A stretch of 63,760 nucleotides of DNA from Planctomycetaceae bacterium. GTDB taxonomy: Bacteria; Planctomycetota; Planctomycetia; Planctomycetales; Planctomycetaceae. The notes beneath the pieces are model-generated. The model was not told the origin of the DNA, did no database searches, and worked only from the letters and a program-made list of their open reading frames with translations. Of the stretch, positions 49,866 to 57,703 are shown one piece after another (within the stretch, counting starts at the first letter, position 1; each line of letters opens with the position of its first letter). Where the stretch lies: positions 1 to 63,760 of the forward strand of contig WFTL01000014.1 in assembly GCA_015485495.1 (NCBI GenBank), given 5' to 3'. The position numbers and the translations under genes were made by a program.

Positions 49866-50900
49866 ATGGAACGACGATGTCTCGGACAAAGCGGAATTTC
49901 CGTCACGGATCTGTGCATGGGAACCATGACATTCGGGGAACAGTGTGACGAAAGCCTGTCGCATCGGATCATGGATCGGGCCTTCGATCGGGGCATCGAC
50001 TTTTTCGATACGGCGGAAATGTATCCGGTTCCGCCGACGTCCGAAAAATTCGGCGTGACCGAACAGATCGTGGGCCGCTGGCTGAAAACGAAACCACGGG
50101 AATCGGTCGTCATTGCGACCAAAGTCACCGGCCCGGCGCACGGCTGGTTCGTGCCGCCTGTGCGTCACGGACACACGTGCCTGGACCGGCTGCAGATTCG
50201 CCGGGCCGTGGATGCCAGCCTGCAGCGGCTGCAGACGGACTACATCGATCTGTATCAGACGCACTGGCCCGACCATCGGGCCCGCTGCGAAGACATTCTG
50301 GGAGTGCTGACCGAACTGATTCACGAAGGAAAAGTGCGGGCCATCGGCTGCAGCAACGAAACGTGCTGGGGACTGATGAAAAGCCTGTGGGCGGCCGAAC
50401 GGTTTTCCCTGACGCGTTACGATACCGTGCAGAACAATTTCAGCCTCATCAACCGCCGCTGCGAAAGCGAACTGGCGCAGGTCTGCCGTCGGGAGCAGGT
50501 GAGTCTTCTGCCCTATTCGCCTCTGGGCGGCGGTGTGCTGACCGGGAAATACCGTCACGACTTTCCGGCGGGAGCCCGGTTCACGGCCTACCAGAATGCC
50601 GGACCACGGCAGCAGCGGATCGCCGAACGGTTTCTGAATGATCGATCGCGCCAGGCCGTCGAACGGCTGCAGACGATCGCCGATGCTGCCGGGATGACTC
50701 TGACGGCCATGAGTGTGGCCTGGTGCCGTCAGCAGGATTTCGTGGCGTCCGTCATCATCGGAGCCACCAGCGTGGAACAGCTCGATGAAAGCCTGGAAGC
50801 CGCCGACCTGACTCTGGATGCCGATGTTCTGAATCAGATCGATGCGGTGGACCGGGACATCCCCACGCCTCTGATGGAAGACGGCCTGCGCCGGCTGTGA
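49866..50900 (+). CDS. aldo/keto reductase
   Basis: A 344-residue NADPH-dependent aldo/keto reductase of the Tas/YajO-like class. The catalytic tetrad is recognisable: Asp and Tyr in DFFDTAEMY, Lys in VIATKV and His in YQTHWPD. The NADP-binding part has NNFSLINRRCE, LLPYSPLGGGVLTGKY and SVIIGATSVEQLDE. The C-terminus ends with DRDIPTPLMEDGLRRL. The ATG at 49866 matches the family N-terminus (MERRCLGQSGISV); an in-frame upstream ATG at 49833 adds 11 atypical residues. The physiological carbonyl substrate is unknown. It converges on the small selenoprotein gene with a 22-bp gap. Confidence 0.9.
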   Translation: MERRCLGQSGISVTDLCMGTMTFGEQCDESLSHRIMDRAFDRGIDFFDTAEMYPVPPTSEKFGVTEQIVGRWLKTKPRESVVIATKVTGPAHGWFVPPVRHGHTCLDRLQIRRAVDASLQRLQTDYIDLYQTHWPDHRARCEDILGVLTELIHEGKVRAIGCSNETCWGLMKSLWAAERFSLTRYDTVQNNFSLINRRCESELAQVCRREQVSLLPYSPLGGGVLTGKYRHDFPAGARFTAYQNAGPRQQRIAERFLNDRSRQAVERLQTIADAAGMTLTAMSVAWCRQQDFVASVIIGATSVEQLDESLEAADLTLDADVLNQIDAVDRDIPTPLMEDGLRRL

Positions 50901-50922
50901 CGCCTGCGTCAGGAACCCTGCG

Positions 50923-51150
50923 TCACGAACCCTGTCTGTTCAGTTTCGACAGAATTTCCTCGTGTTCCGGAAACCGGCCTGTTTCCTCTTTGCTGTAGAT
51001 GAGCCGACCATCGACTTCCACGTCGAAGATTCCTCCCGAACCAGGAACCAGTTCGCATTCGATTCCCGTTTCGGACCGGATGGCGGCGGCCAGACTGGTC
51101 GCCTGAGGGGTGTAGTTTCACATGACGCAGTAAGTGATGCGAACGGACAT
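50923..51150 (-). CDS. SelW-like (Rdx family) selenoprotein, UGA read as selenocysteine
   Basis: A 75-residue leftward ORF (ATG 51150..51148, stop TGA 50925..50923) interrupted only by an in-frame TGA at 51120..51118. Read as selenocysteine it gives ITYCVMUNYTPQA, the redox CxxU motif exactly where SelW/SelT/SelH-like proteins have CxxU or CxxC. The rest matches the Rdx thioredoxin-like fold: AAAIRSETGIECELVPGSGG, IFDVEVDGRLIYSKEETGRFP and HEEILSKL. A suitable hairpin follows the UGA (51085-51103), and AAGGTGAT lies just before the ATG. It probably acts in thiol redox chemistry; partners are unknown. A UGA nonsense mutation of a cysteine codon is the main alternative. Confidence 0.85.
51085..51103 (-). 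promoter_or_regulatory. bacterial SECIS-like hairpin
   Basis: On the minus strand GGCG-A-CCA-GTC-TGG-C-CGCC folds into a 7-bp stem with one A-C mismatch and apical loop GUC. The loop G lies 23 nt after the UGA, within the spacing known for bacterial SECIS elements, and CCAGUCUGG resembles the apex of the E. coli fdhF element. Confidence 0.7.
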
Positions 51151-51199
51151 GAAGGATCACCTTCCGTGCAGAGGGTTCGAACGAAGGGGCCGAACATTC

Positions 51200-51227
51200 A
51201 TCGTATGGTCTGTTTTCCGCAGGGCAA
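51200..51227 (-). promoter_or_regulatory. possible promoter for the selenoprotein gene
   Basis: TTGCCC (51227..51222), a 16-bp spacer and TACGAT (51205..51200); four of six matches each, about 50 bp upstream of the ATG. Confidence 0.35.
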
Positions 51228-51333
51228 CCTTCGCACAGGTCCGATTTTCCGCACGGACGGCTGAATGAGCACCGCCGGGACGGCGAAGTGGATCCGGCTG
51301 CAGCCGGCTGCCTGCGACAAAACCGCCTCGGCA

Positions 51334-52143
51334 TCAGCCGGCACGTCCTGCAATGTGATCGTTCAGGCGCCGTCCGAACCAGTGCTGCAGAACGGCATCG
51401 CCGGCCGCCGTGACGACGACGAATGTGCTCACACCCAGCACCACGGATGCCAGCACGGCGGCATACAGTTCCGGCAGATTCAGACTGGCCGTTTTTCTCT
51501 GGATGAGTGTGCCCAGTCCGGGGGGGCCGGATCCCACGAAGAATTCTCCGACGACCGCTCCCACCACGGCCGCTCCACTGGCGATCCGTGTGCCGCTGAT
51601 CATCCAGGGAATGGCGCAGGGCAGACGCAGTTTCCACAGAATCTGCCACCAGGAAGCCCGGTGCAGCCGGAACAGGTCGTTCAGAGACGGATCGATCTGC
51701 AGCAGTCCGGTGGTGGTGCTGGTGATGATCGGAAACAGGCTGATGACGCCCGCCACGAGTGTGACACTGTGAAAACCGCGGCCGAAGGTGAGAATGATGA
51801 GCGGGGCGATGGCGATGACCGGAACGGTCTGCAGCAAAACCGCATAAGGGTAGAACGCGCGGCGGACGAACGACGAATGGGCGAACGCGAACGCCGTCAG
51901 AATGCCCAGCAGCAGACTGCCGCCCAGACCGCCGGCTGCTGCCAGAGCCGTGCGGGCAGATGCCTGCAGCAGCGGCCCCCGCTGCTCTGTCAGTGCCCGC
52001 GCGACATCTTCCGGCGGCGGTACGAGCCAGTTCGGAATCGACCACCCGACGAGGACCAGTTTCCACAGACTCACCAGGCCGAAGCACACCAGCAGCGGTG
52101 GTCCGATCACTGCCAGGAAGGAAACGATCCGGCGTTCAGACAT
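51334..52143 (-). CDS. ABC transporter permease (NitT/TauT type)
   Basis: A 269-residue inner-membrane permease with about six helices. The cytoplasmic EAA-type loop is seen at LFRLHRASWWQILWKLRLPCAIPWMISGTRIASGAA, the site that contacts the ATPase. The sequence resembles permeases of nitrate/sulfonate/taurine/HMP-type importers (SsuC/TauC/ThiX-like). The ATG at 52143 overlaps the ATPase gene's stop by 8 bp, so the two are cotranslated. No substrate-binding protein gene is adjacent, so substrate cannot be assigned; one may be encoded elsewhere. A 10-residue in-frame upstream extension to 52173 lies inside the ATPase gene. Confidence 0.88.
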   Translation of the reverse strand: MSERRIVSFLAVIGPPLLVCFGLVSLWKLVLVGWSIPNWLVPPPEDVARALTEQRGPLLQASARTALAAAGGLGGSLLLGILTAFAFAHSSFVRRAFYPYAVLLQTVPVIAIAPLIILTFGRGFHSVTLVAGVISLFPIITSTTTGLLQIDPSLNDLFRLHRASWWQILWKLRLPCAIPWMISGTRIASGAAVVGAVVGEFFVGSGPPGLGTLIQRKTASLNLPELYAAVLASVVLGVSTFVVVTAAGDAVLQHWFGRRLNDHIAGRAG

Positions 52144-52897
52144 CGTTCGGTTCCCGTGCGGTGCGCAGCACATCGGAAATCCTGCGAATGACGGTGGACA
52201 ACATCTGCGATTCTCCGAATCGTTCGGATTCCGGAACCATCACAGCCGTCACGTCCTGCACGGTGGCCGGTTTTCCGTTCAGAATCCACACCTGATCGCT
52301 CATGACCGCCGCCTCACTCACATTGTGCGTCACCAGAACGGCCGTGATGTTCAGCGCCTTCAGAAGCCGGCGCACGTCCCGCTGAAGCTGTCGACGCAGC
52401 AGGTCGTCCAGAGCGGCGAACGGTTCGTCCAGCAGAAGCAGGGCCGGCTGCAAGGACAGCGCACGAGCCAGTGAGACCCGCATCTTCATGCCTCCGGAAA
52501 GAGCGGCCGGACGTTTGTTCAGGTCGTTTCGGGTCAGCCCCGTCAGTTCCGCCAGCTCTTCCACCCGGGCATCGCTCAGCGGGCACCGCTCGAGTTCCCC
52601 CGGGAGGCGGATATTGGCCGCGGCCGTGCGCCACGGCAGCAGAGTGGCTTCCTGAAAAACGAACCCGATTCTCAGCCGATCGCGCGATGCGGTGCGGCCC
52701 AGACGAACGGTTCCGCGGTCGGAGGGCAGCAGTCCGGCCAGAACCTTCAGCAGTGTGGACTTGCCGCATCCGGACGGACCGACGACGGCCGTGATGGTGC
52801 CCGCGGATGCCTGAGCATGATCGATGGCCAGGATCGGGGAGCGATCCAGCGTGATGTGCAGACTGCGAATCTGCAGATCGATGGGATCAGGTTCCAT
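52136..52897 (-). CDS. ABC transporter ATP-binding protein (NitT/TauT type)
   Basis: A 253-residue ATPase. Walker A is GPSGCGKST, the Q-loop QEATLLPW, the signature LSGGMKMR, Walker B LLLLDEPFAALD and the switch histidine VLVTHN. The signature reads LSGGM rather than LSGGQ, a common variant in this class. It would drive the adjacent permease as a homodimer. The start at 52897 gives MEPDPIDLQIRSLHITLD; an ATG 10 codons upstream (52927) is also in frame and neither has a clear Shine-Dalgarno site. The gene is preceded on the same strand by the DUF6807 gene after 56 bp. Confidence 0.9.
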   Translation of the reverse strand: MEPDPIDLQIRSLHITLDRSPILAIDHAQASAGTITAVVGPSGCGKSTLLKVLAGLLPSDRGTVRLGRTASRDRLRIGFVFQEATLLPWRTAAANIRLPGELERCPLSDARVEELAELTGLTRNDLNKRPAALSGGMKMRVSLARALSLQPALLLLDEPFAALDDLLRRQLQRDVRRLLKALNITAVLVTHNVSEAAVMSDQVWILNGKPATVQDVTAVMVPESERFGESQMLSTVIRRISDVLRTAREPNDV

Positions 52898-52953
52898 ACG
52901 GTGCTCAGATGAACCGAACGACTCCATCGACCGGCTGTCGCGGCGGGCGGCCG

Positions 52954-53880
52954 CTACCGGTACGACAGCTCCGTGCTGTCCACAAACTGTTTCCAGATGT
53001 CCGGCACGCCGCCCTGGTCGGCATCGCCGTCGTGAAAATAGATGCCGTAAACCAGACGCAGCGTTTCGTCCTGCTGCAGAACCACCGGCTGAGCCGGCAG
53101 ACGCCCTTTCGTGTAGGCGCGTTCCCCGAACGGGCTGATGGAAAACAGCCCGTAGTTGCGCACGTGATACCGGGCCGGGCGGAAATTGCCCGGATGATCC
53201 ATCAGGGTCACGCCGTACGTTTTGTCGCCGATCTGTCCGGAATAATCGATCCACGCGAAGCGGCGTCCCCAGCAGGCCGCCGTGCCTTCGGTGCCATCAC
53301 TGCTGACGACGTGTCCGCTGCGGCGTTCCTTCATGGACGGGGCCATGCGATAGCCCAGCAGGCCTTCCTTCGTGTCGCCGAACGTGACCGGGCCGTGTTC
53401 GGCGGAAAAGCGAATGTCGTAGACCATCAGACGGCTGGCGAAAATGGAAATGCGCGTCGTTTCCGTGACCACCGGCGCACTTTCATCGGCGTTCATCCAT
53501 TCGGAAGAGACTTCCACGACGGCCGGATCCCCGGTGGCGGCGACAAGGGACACATCACGCACCGCGATTCGCCCGCGTTCGTTCCAGTATGAGATGCCGT
53601 TGACTTCATCGACGGCCACCCACACACCCTTGTGATGCGGATGGTCGTGGTCGTCCGGGTCGTTCAGAGCACGTGTCAGCACGGTTCCGTCGGCGGCCCG
53701 CACGGGCAGGAAGAAGGGTTTGCGAAAATCTTCCGAAAACACGTACGTGGCGAAATCCGTTCCGCCGATCGTCACCTGCAGCCGCCCTTCTTCACGGACG
53801 ACCGACACCTCAGCGGCCGTCGTGGCGACAGGCAGACACACGGTCAGGCAGAGCGCCGAAACCACGGCTGATCGAAACAT
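52954..53880 (-). CDS. DUF6807 (PmoA-like) family protein, exported
   Basis: A 308-residue secreted protein. A signal peptide (FRSAVVSALCLTVCLPVATTAAEV) follows the ATG at 53880, which has AAGGA 8 nt upstream. Family blocks include RKPFFLPVRAADGTVLTRALNDPDDHDHPHHKGVWVAVDEVNG, with a histidine cluster, and FGDTKEGLLGYRMAPSMK, WIDYSGQIG, GVTLMDHPGNFR and RLVYGIYFHDGD. The family is common in planctomycetes and other polysaccharide users and is described as PmoA-like; its reaction is not established. Upstream in-frame sequence to 53952 is less signal-like and crosses the repeats at 53893-53939. It may be cotranscribed with the ABC genes. Confidence 0.88.
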   Translation of the reverse strand: MFRSAVVSALCLTVCLPVATTAAEVSVVREEGRLQVTIGGTDFATYVFSEDFRKPFFLPVRAADGTVLTRALNDPDDHDHPHHKGVWVAVDEVNGISYWNERGRIAVRDVSLVAATGDPAVVEVSSEWMNADESAPVVTETTRISIFASRLMVYDIRFSAEHGPVTFGDTKEGLLGYRMAPSMKERRSGHVVSSDGTEGTAACWGRRFAWIDYSGQIGDKTYGVTLMDHPGNFRPARYHVRNYGLFSISPFGERAYTKGRLPAQPVVLQQDETLRLVYGIYFHDGDADQGGVPDIWKQFVDSTELSYR

Positions 53881-54367
53881 TCTGAGTTCCTTTACTGAGT
53901 CGCTGTACTGAGTTGCTGCACAGACGGTTGCTGCACAGAGGACCATCGACACCGGGACACACGGAAACGGCGACCGCGTTTCAGACGTTTCTGTGTTCCT
54001 TCGGAATGCGGTCGGTGCGGCCGAATGCTACACGAGTCCCCGGCGCTCCGCCATGAATTTCCCTCCCGGATCGGCGACGCTCCTGTCTGAACCTGTCTGA
54101 GCGAAACGGGGCCGCAGGCGTCAGAAACACCCGCCGGCCGCCGCCGGGACCTGCTGCCGAAAGAAAATGGCAGGCTTCCGGGCCGCCGGTGCGGGGCTGG
54201 TCCGAGGGTTCCCAAACCGGTCTGGCCGGGCCGGCGGTCGGAATTCTACAATTCCCCTTCGGATGGTCCGTGGCCGCCCCGCAGGGCGCACACTGTCGTG
54301 TGGTCGCGAACCGTGTTTCCTTCCCTCTGTCTGTTCCGGTTGAACCGTTTTCCCGCAGGATGCCACC
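53881..54367. other. 487-bp divergent intergenic region
   Basis: Apart from the direct repeats at 53893-53939 no gene, RNA or convincing promoter was recognised. The middle (about 54120-54250) is very rich in CCGG/GGCC-type hairpin-forming sequence. AGGA lies 8 nt before the rightward ATG at 54368. Confidence 0.4.
53893..53939. repeat. short nested direct repeats in the DUF6807 leader
   Basis: TACTGAGTCGCTG (53893-53905) is followed in tandem by TACTGAGTTGCTG (53906-53918), differing at one base. TTGCTGCACAGA then occurs at 53913-53924 and 53928-53939. The units interlock and lie directly upstream of a leftward gene start. Confidence 0.7.
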
Positions 54368-55681
54368 ATGCCACACGCCGCATTCCGACCGCAGTTGCCG
54401 CGACATTCATTCGCATCGCCGCGTTCCGGAGTGGCCGCTTCTGCGATGCTGATTGCTCTGTTCTGTGCCGGAAACGTTCTTCCGGTCGTTTTGAATCACC
54501 CAGGCGTCCGTAATGATCTGCTGGGTCGCGCGGTGGCGCCGCACGGCCTGACCGCTTCCTGCTCCGGATGCACGGGAGGCTGGCTGACGGAATTCCGGTT
54601 CCACGATGTCGTGCTGTCCAGCGATTCCGGATCGGTTCGTGTGACCATGGAGGCGCTCCATTCCGGTCAGTCCGTGATCAGTCGGCTGCTGGGCCGTTCG
54701 GGCGGCGTCACGCTGGTGCGTCCGAATGTGCACGCGGAGCTGCCGGTCAGGAAGGAGGGTGCGGCAGAATCCGATCCGGTTGTTGCGGCAGTGCCTGAGC
54801 GGGACCTGGAATTCGAAATCCAGGACGGTTCTCTGATTGTCACGCGTTCTGCCGAACCGGTTCCCGTCGTCGATCTGAACGGCCTGAACATTCGCGGCGT
54901 CATTCGAAAAGATGCTCAGGGGTGCTGGCTGGAAACGGATTCCATCAGAATCTTCGACCGGGCGCCGCTGTCTGACGTGCCGGTCCGGCGGCATCTGGTC
55001 CTGGCGGCTCCTCTGCTGGCCCGGTCCGTCCGGCTGACCGGTTTCGTGAGTGTCGAAGTGGATCCGGTTCGGATGCGGCTGGACCATCCGGTTTCGGAAG
55101 ACAGTGTCCTGTTCAGCGGCACGGTGCAGTTGCACGAGATTCATGCGCATTTCGGTGATCAGTGGCTGCGGCAGATTGCCCGGCAGGTGCATCCGGGAAA
55201 TCTGTCTCGGCCGTCCCTGCAGCTTGTCGGAAGCTGCACGGTGGCGTTCCAGGTGCTGCCTGACGGCATTCGCCACAGCGGATGTTCGCTGCTTCTGCCG
55301 GAACTGGCCGGGGGGCTGATGGTGGAATCATCGGGCATGCTGTGCCTGGATGAATCGATCGACCTGACGCTGCGCATCCGCCCTCAGGATTCCGGCGATC
55401 GTGCCGGGGAAACGGCTGACGGTCTGACGGCGTTTTCTGCCCGGGTAACCGGCACGGTGTCTCATCCCGAAATCGTTCTGTCCGGAGAAACCCTGCCGGC
55501 GGTTGCCGGAGCCGTTCTTTCTGCGGGTGAGCAGGACAGAGCCGTTGCGGGTGCCGTTCGGGGCATCATTCGGGCTGCGTCTTCGTCCCGCGATGTGCGG
55601 CGCCGGGAGCTGCCCGGCCGCATTCTGAAACTCATCCGGACCGTCGAGTCAGGCGAGCTCCGGCGGCCGCGTCAGCCGTGA
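54368..55681 (+). CDS. hypothetical exported protein, AsmA-like features
   Basis: A 437-residue protein of unknown function. A basic N-terminus and one hydrophobic segment (about 23-42, AASAMLIALFCAGNVLPVVL) anchor or export it. The rest is beta-rich, with alternating polar and hydrophobic residues (VLSSDSGSVRVTMEALHSG, SARVTGTVSHPEIVLSG). These recall the repeated strands of AsmA/TamB-type proteins that line lipid-transport bridges, but the resemblance is weak and no family was firmly recognised. The C-terminal 60 residues are Arg-rich. A single CSGC-type cysteine pair occurs near residue 65. It is a single gene, 309 bp before the VKOR fusion. Confidence 0.55.
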   Translation: MPHAAFRPQLPRHSFASPRSGVAASAMLIALFCAGNVLPVVLNHPGVRNDLLGRAVAPHGLTASCSGCTGGWLTEFRFHDVVLSSDSGSVRVTMEALHSGQSVISRLLGRSGGVTLVRPNVHAELPVRKEGAAESDPVVAAVPERDLEFEIQDGSLIVTRSAEPVPVVDLNGLNIRGVIRKDAQGCWLETDSIRIFDRAPLSDVPVRRHLVLAAPLLARSVRLTGFVSVEVDPVRMRLDHPVSEDSVLFSGTVQLHEIHAHFGDQWLRQIARQVHPGNLSRPSLQLVGSCTVAFQVLPDGIRHSGCSLLLPELAGGLMVESSGMLCLDESIDLTLRIRPQDSGDRAGETADGLTAFSARVTGTVSHPEIVLSGETLPAVAGAVLSAGEQDRAVAGAVRGIIRAASSSRDVRRRELPGRILKLIRTVESGELRRPRQP

Positions 55682-55990
55682 ATCGGATACCGGACTTCTG
55701 AGGGCAGATCGGTATCACACTGCTGTTTCCCGGATGGGCCCGCCGGATTTCGTGCGGCAGGACGAGCGGCGGCATCCTTCAGCCGGAAGAAACGGGTTCT
55801 GCCGCCGGGCCAGACCGGAAATCCGGCGCAATCCGGACCATCGGTGACAAAACGAGTCTCCGCAGGAGCCGAAAACCGAGCTACACTGAGGGCAGACGGA
55901 GAGCGGTTCTGCCGGAAGAATCGGGTGCGGGAAGGAATTCATGTTTGATGCCGCGATTCGGCGGAACGGACAGGCGGCACAACGGGGGGC
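55682..55990. other. 309-bp intergenic region
   Basis: It holds a -10-like TACACT near 55883 without a clear -35 and the 17-codon upstream ORF described separately. No larger gene is seen. Confidence 0.4.
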
Positions 55991-55994
55991 GTGA
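55941..55994 (+). CDS. possible 17-codon upstream ORF (leader peptide)
   Basis: ATG at 55941, with AAGGA four bases before it, opens a 17-residue ORF whose TGA (55992-55994) overlaps the ATG of the VKOR-DsbA gene (TGATG). The peptide contains two adjacent arginines and no obvious attenuation codons. It may only serve translational coupling. Confidence 0.3.
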   Translation: MFDAAIRRNGQAAQRGA

Positions 55995-57703
55995 TGATGG
56001 AAGCGGCTCAGGGCCGGACGCGGCCGAACGAACACGACCTGTCGGTCGGCGCAGCGGGGCACGCGCTGCTGGTCCTGCTGAGTGCGGCGGGGCTGGCGGC
56101 CACCGGCTATCTGGCCTGGGCTGGTCTGGTGTCCGGCCGCGTGGCCGGCTGCGGAGCCGGCCAGGTGTTCGACTGTTCGCACGTGCTCACCAGCCGCTGG
56201 TCGAAAGTCATCGGAATGCCTGTGGCTGTCCCGGCTTTCGCACTGTATTCCGTTCTGCTGTCGGCTCTGTGGTTCACACGGCGATCGGTTCCGGCGGATC
56301 TGCGACGGCTGAGCTGGACGTGTGTGATGGTCTGCGGCCTCGCGGCCGGTCTGTCGGCTGTGTGGTTCATTGGCCTGCAGACATTCGCGCTGGAACATTA
56401 CTGCCTCTGGTGTCTGGTCGCGCACACCTGCAGCCTGCTGATCTGTGCTGTGCTGCTGTGGCAGCGCCCACCGGGGATGATGCCGGTGCGGTTTTCTGCG
56501 GCCGGGGCTGTCGTCGGTGTCGGTCTTCTGGCGGCCGTTCAGAGTCTCACGCCGGTTCCACCGACCTGGGAGGAAGAACATTATGACGTGGTGACGGATC
56601 TGCCATCGCAGATTCCGGGCGGTTCCGATGATACCGGCGATCAGGGCGCGTCGTTCGGCCAGGATCCGGAAGCATTCGTTTTCAGTCCGCCGGACGTATC
56701 TTCCGCGGAATCTCTGCCGGATTCTTCTCCCGGTGTTTTGTTCGAACCTCCGGCGGCTGCTGAGCGGCCGGAACCGATCGCGCCGTCGCCGGAAAGCGTG
56801 CTGCCGTCTGAAGACGGACCGGCAGCGCCGGAAGGCAGTCCGTCAGACGTCTCGGCTGCGACGACTCTGCTGCTGCTTCCGGCTCCCCGTGTGCTGCTGC
56901 GGTTGTCTGCGGTGCCGTTCATGCTGACCGATTCGACAGACGGCAACGATGACAGTCCGGAAAAAAAGAAGGCGGCGGAGGCGGCCGATTCCGGAAGGCC
57001 TGCTGAGACGGACGGTGAGTCGCATCGGTCCGGGAACAGCGAAACAGACGGAACATCTGCAGAAGATCGGAAGTCGGCTCCGCCCGGACCGGCGCGCCGG
57101 CTGGTCGGAGTGAAGGGCAACCGTTTCGTTCTGGATGTTCGTCAGTGGCCGCTGCTGGGGAAACCGGATGCGAAGTACGTGTTTGTCGAGATGTTCGATT
57201 ACACATGTCCGCACTGCCGCCGGACGCACCAGGCGATTCGCGGAGCGTTCGAACGTCTGGGAGACGATCTGGCGGTCATCGCACTTCCGGTTCCGCTGGA
57301 TCGGAAGTGCAACAGTGCGGTGCGTTCCGGCGGCGGAGCGCATCGCCATTCGTGTGAGATTTCCCGGATTGCGGTGGCCGTCTGGCGGATCGATCCGGAA
57401 AAGTTTCATCGGCTGCACGACTGGATCTTCGAACGGTCCCGAACGGCCGACGCCACTCGGCGGCAGGCGGAGCGACTGGTGGGAGCCGACGTTCTGAAAG
57501 AGGAACTGAATCGGGGAGTGGCCGATCAGTACATCGCGCGGCATGTGGAACTGTATCGCCGCGTGGGGGCGGGAAAGGTGCCGAAACTGATGTTTCCGAA
57601 AACCTCCCTGGTGGGGGAGATCTCCTCCGCCGAGGTGCTCACCCGCCGCATTCTCCGGGAACTGAATTCTCCGGTGAGTTCACAGGCGTCGAACGACCAG
57701 TGA
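55991..57703 (+). CDS. VKOR - DsbA-like thioredoxin fusion protein
   Basis: A 570-residue disulfide-bond enzyme. Residues 20-165 form a vitamin-K-epoxide-reductase domain with about four helices; Cys54 and Cys62 form the shuttle pair and CLWC (138-141) the quinone-side pair. A long Pro/Glu/Ser-rich linker (about 185-385) leads to a DsbA-like thioredoxin domain with CPHC (Cys406, Cys409) and a cis-proline region KVPKLMF near 531. VKOR would reoxidise the fused thioredoxin outside the cytoplasm, passing electrons to quinone; fusions of this type are known in several phyla. The triple start GTG-ATG-ATG at 55991 follows GGGGGG. Its end overlaps the convergent synthase gene by 24 bp. Confidence 0.9.
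   Translation: MMMEAAQGRTRPNEHDLSVGAAGHALLVLLSAAGLAATGYLAWAGLVSGRVAGCGAGQVFDCSHVLTSRWSKVIGMPVAVPAFALYSVLLSALWFTRRSVPADLRRLSWTCVMVCGLAAGLSAVWFIGLQTFALEHYCLWCLVAHTCSLLICAVLLWQRPPGMMPVRFSAAGAVVGVGLLAAVQSLTPVPPTWEEEHYDVVTDLPSQIPGGSDDTGDQGASFGQDPEAFVFSPPDVSSAESLPDSSPGVLFEPPAAAERPEPIAPSPESVLPSEDGPAAPEGSPSDVSAATTLLLLPAPRVLLRLSAVPFMLTDSTDGNDDSPEKKKAAEAADSGRPAETDGESHRSGNSETDGTSAEDRKSAPPGPARRLVGVKGNRFVLDVRQWPLLGKPDAKYVFVEMFDYTCPHCRRTHQAIRGAFERLGDDLAVIALPVPLDRKCNSAVRSGGGAHRHSCEISRIAVAVWRIDPEKFHRLHDWIFERSRTADATRRQAERLVGADVLKEELNRGVADQYIARHVELYRRVGAGKVPKLMFPKTSLVGEISSAEVLTRRILRELNSPVSSQASNDQ

Noticed and set aside
51118-51120. Pseudogene interpretation of the in-frame UGA
   Set aside because: The stop falls exactly at the CxxU selenocysteine position and a SECIS-like hairpin follows, which would be an unlikely coincidence for a random nonsense mutation; kept only as an alternative.
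50940-51197. 85-codon ORF in another frame over the selenoprotein gene
   Set aside because: It has no recognisable family, whereas the adjacent frame with one UGA gives a full Rdx-fold protein.
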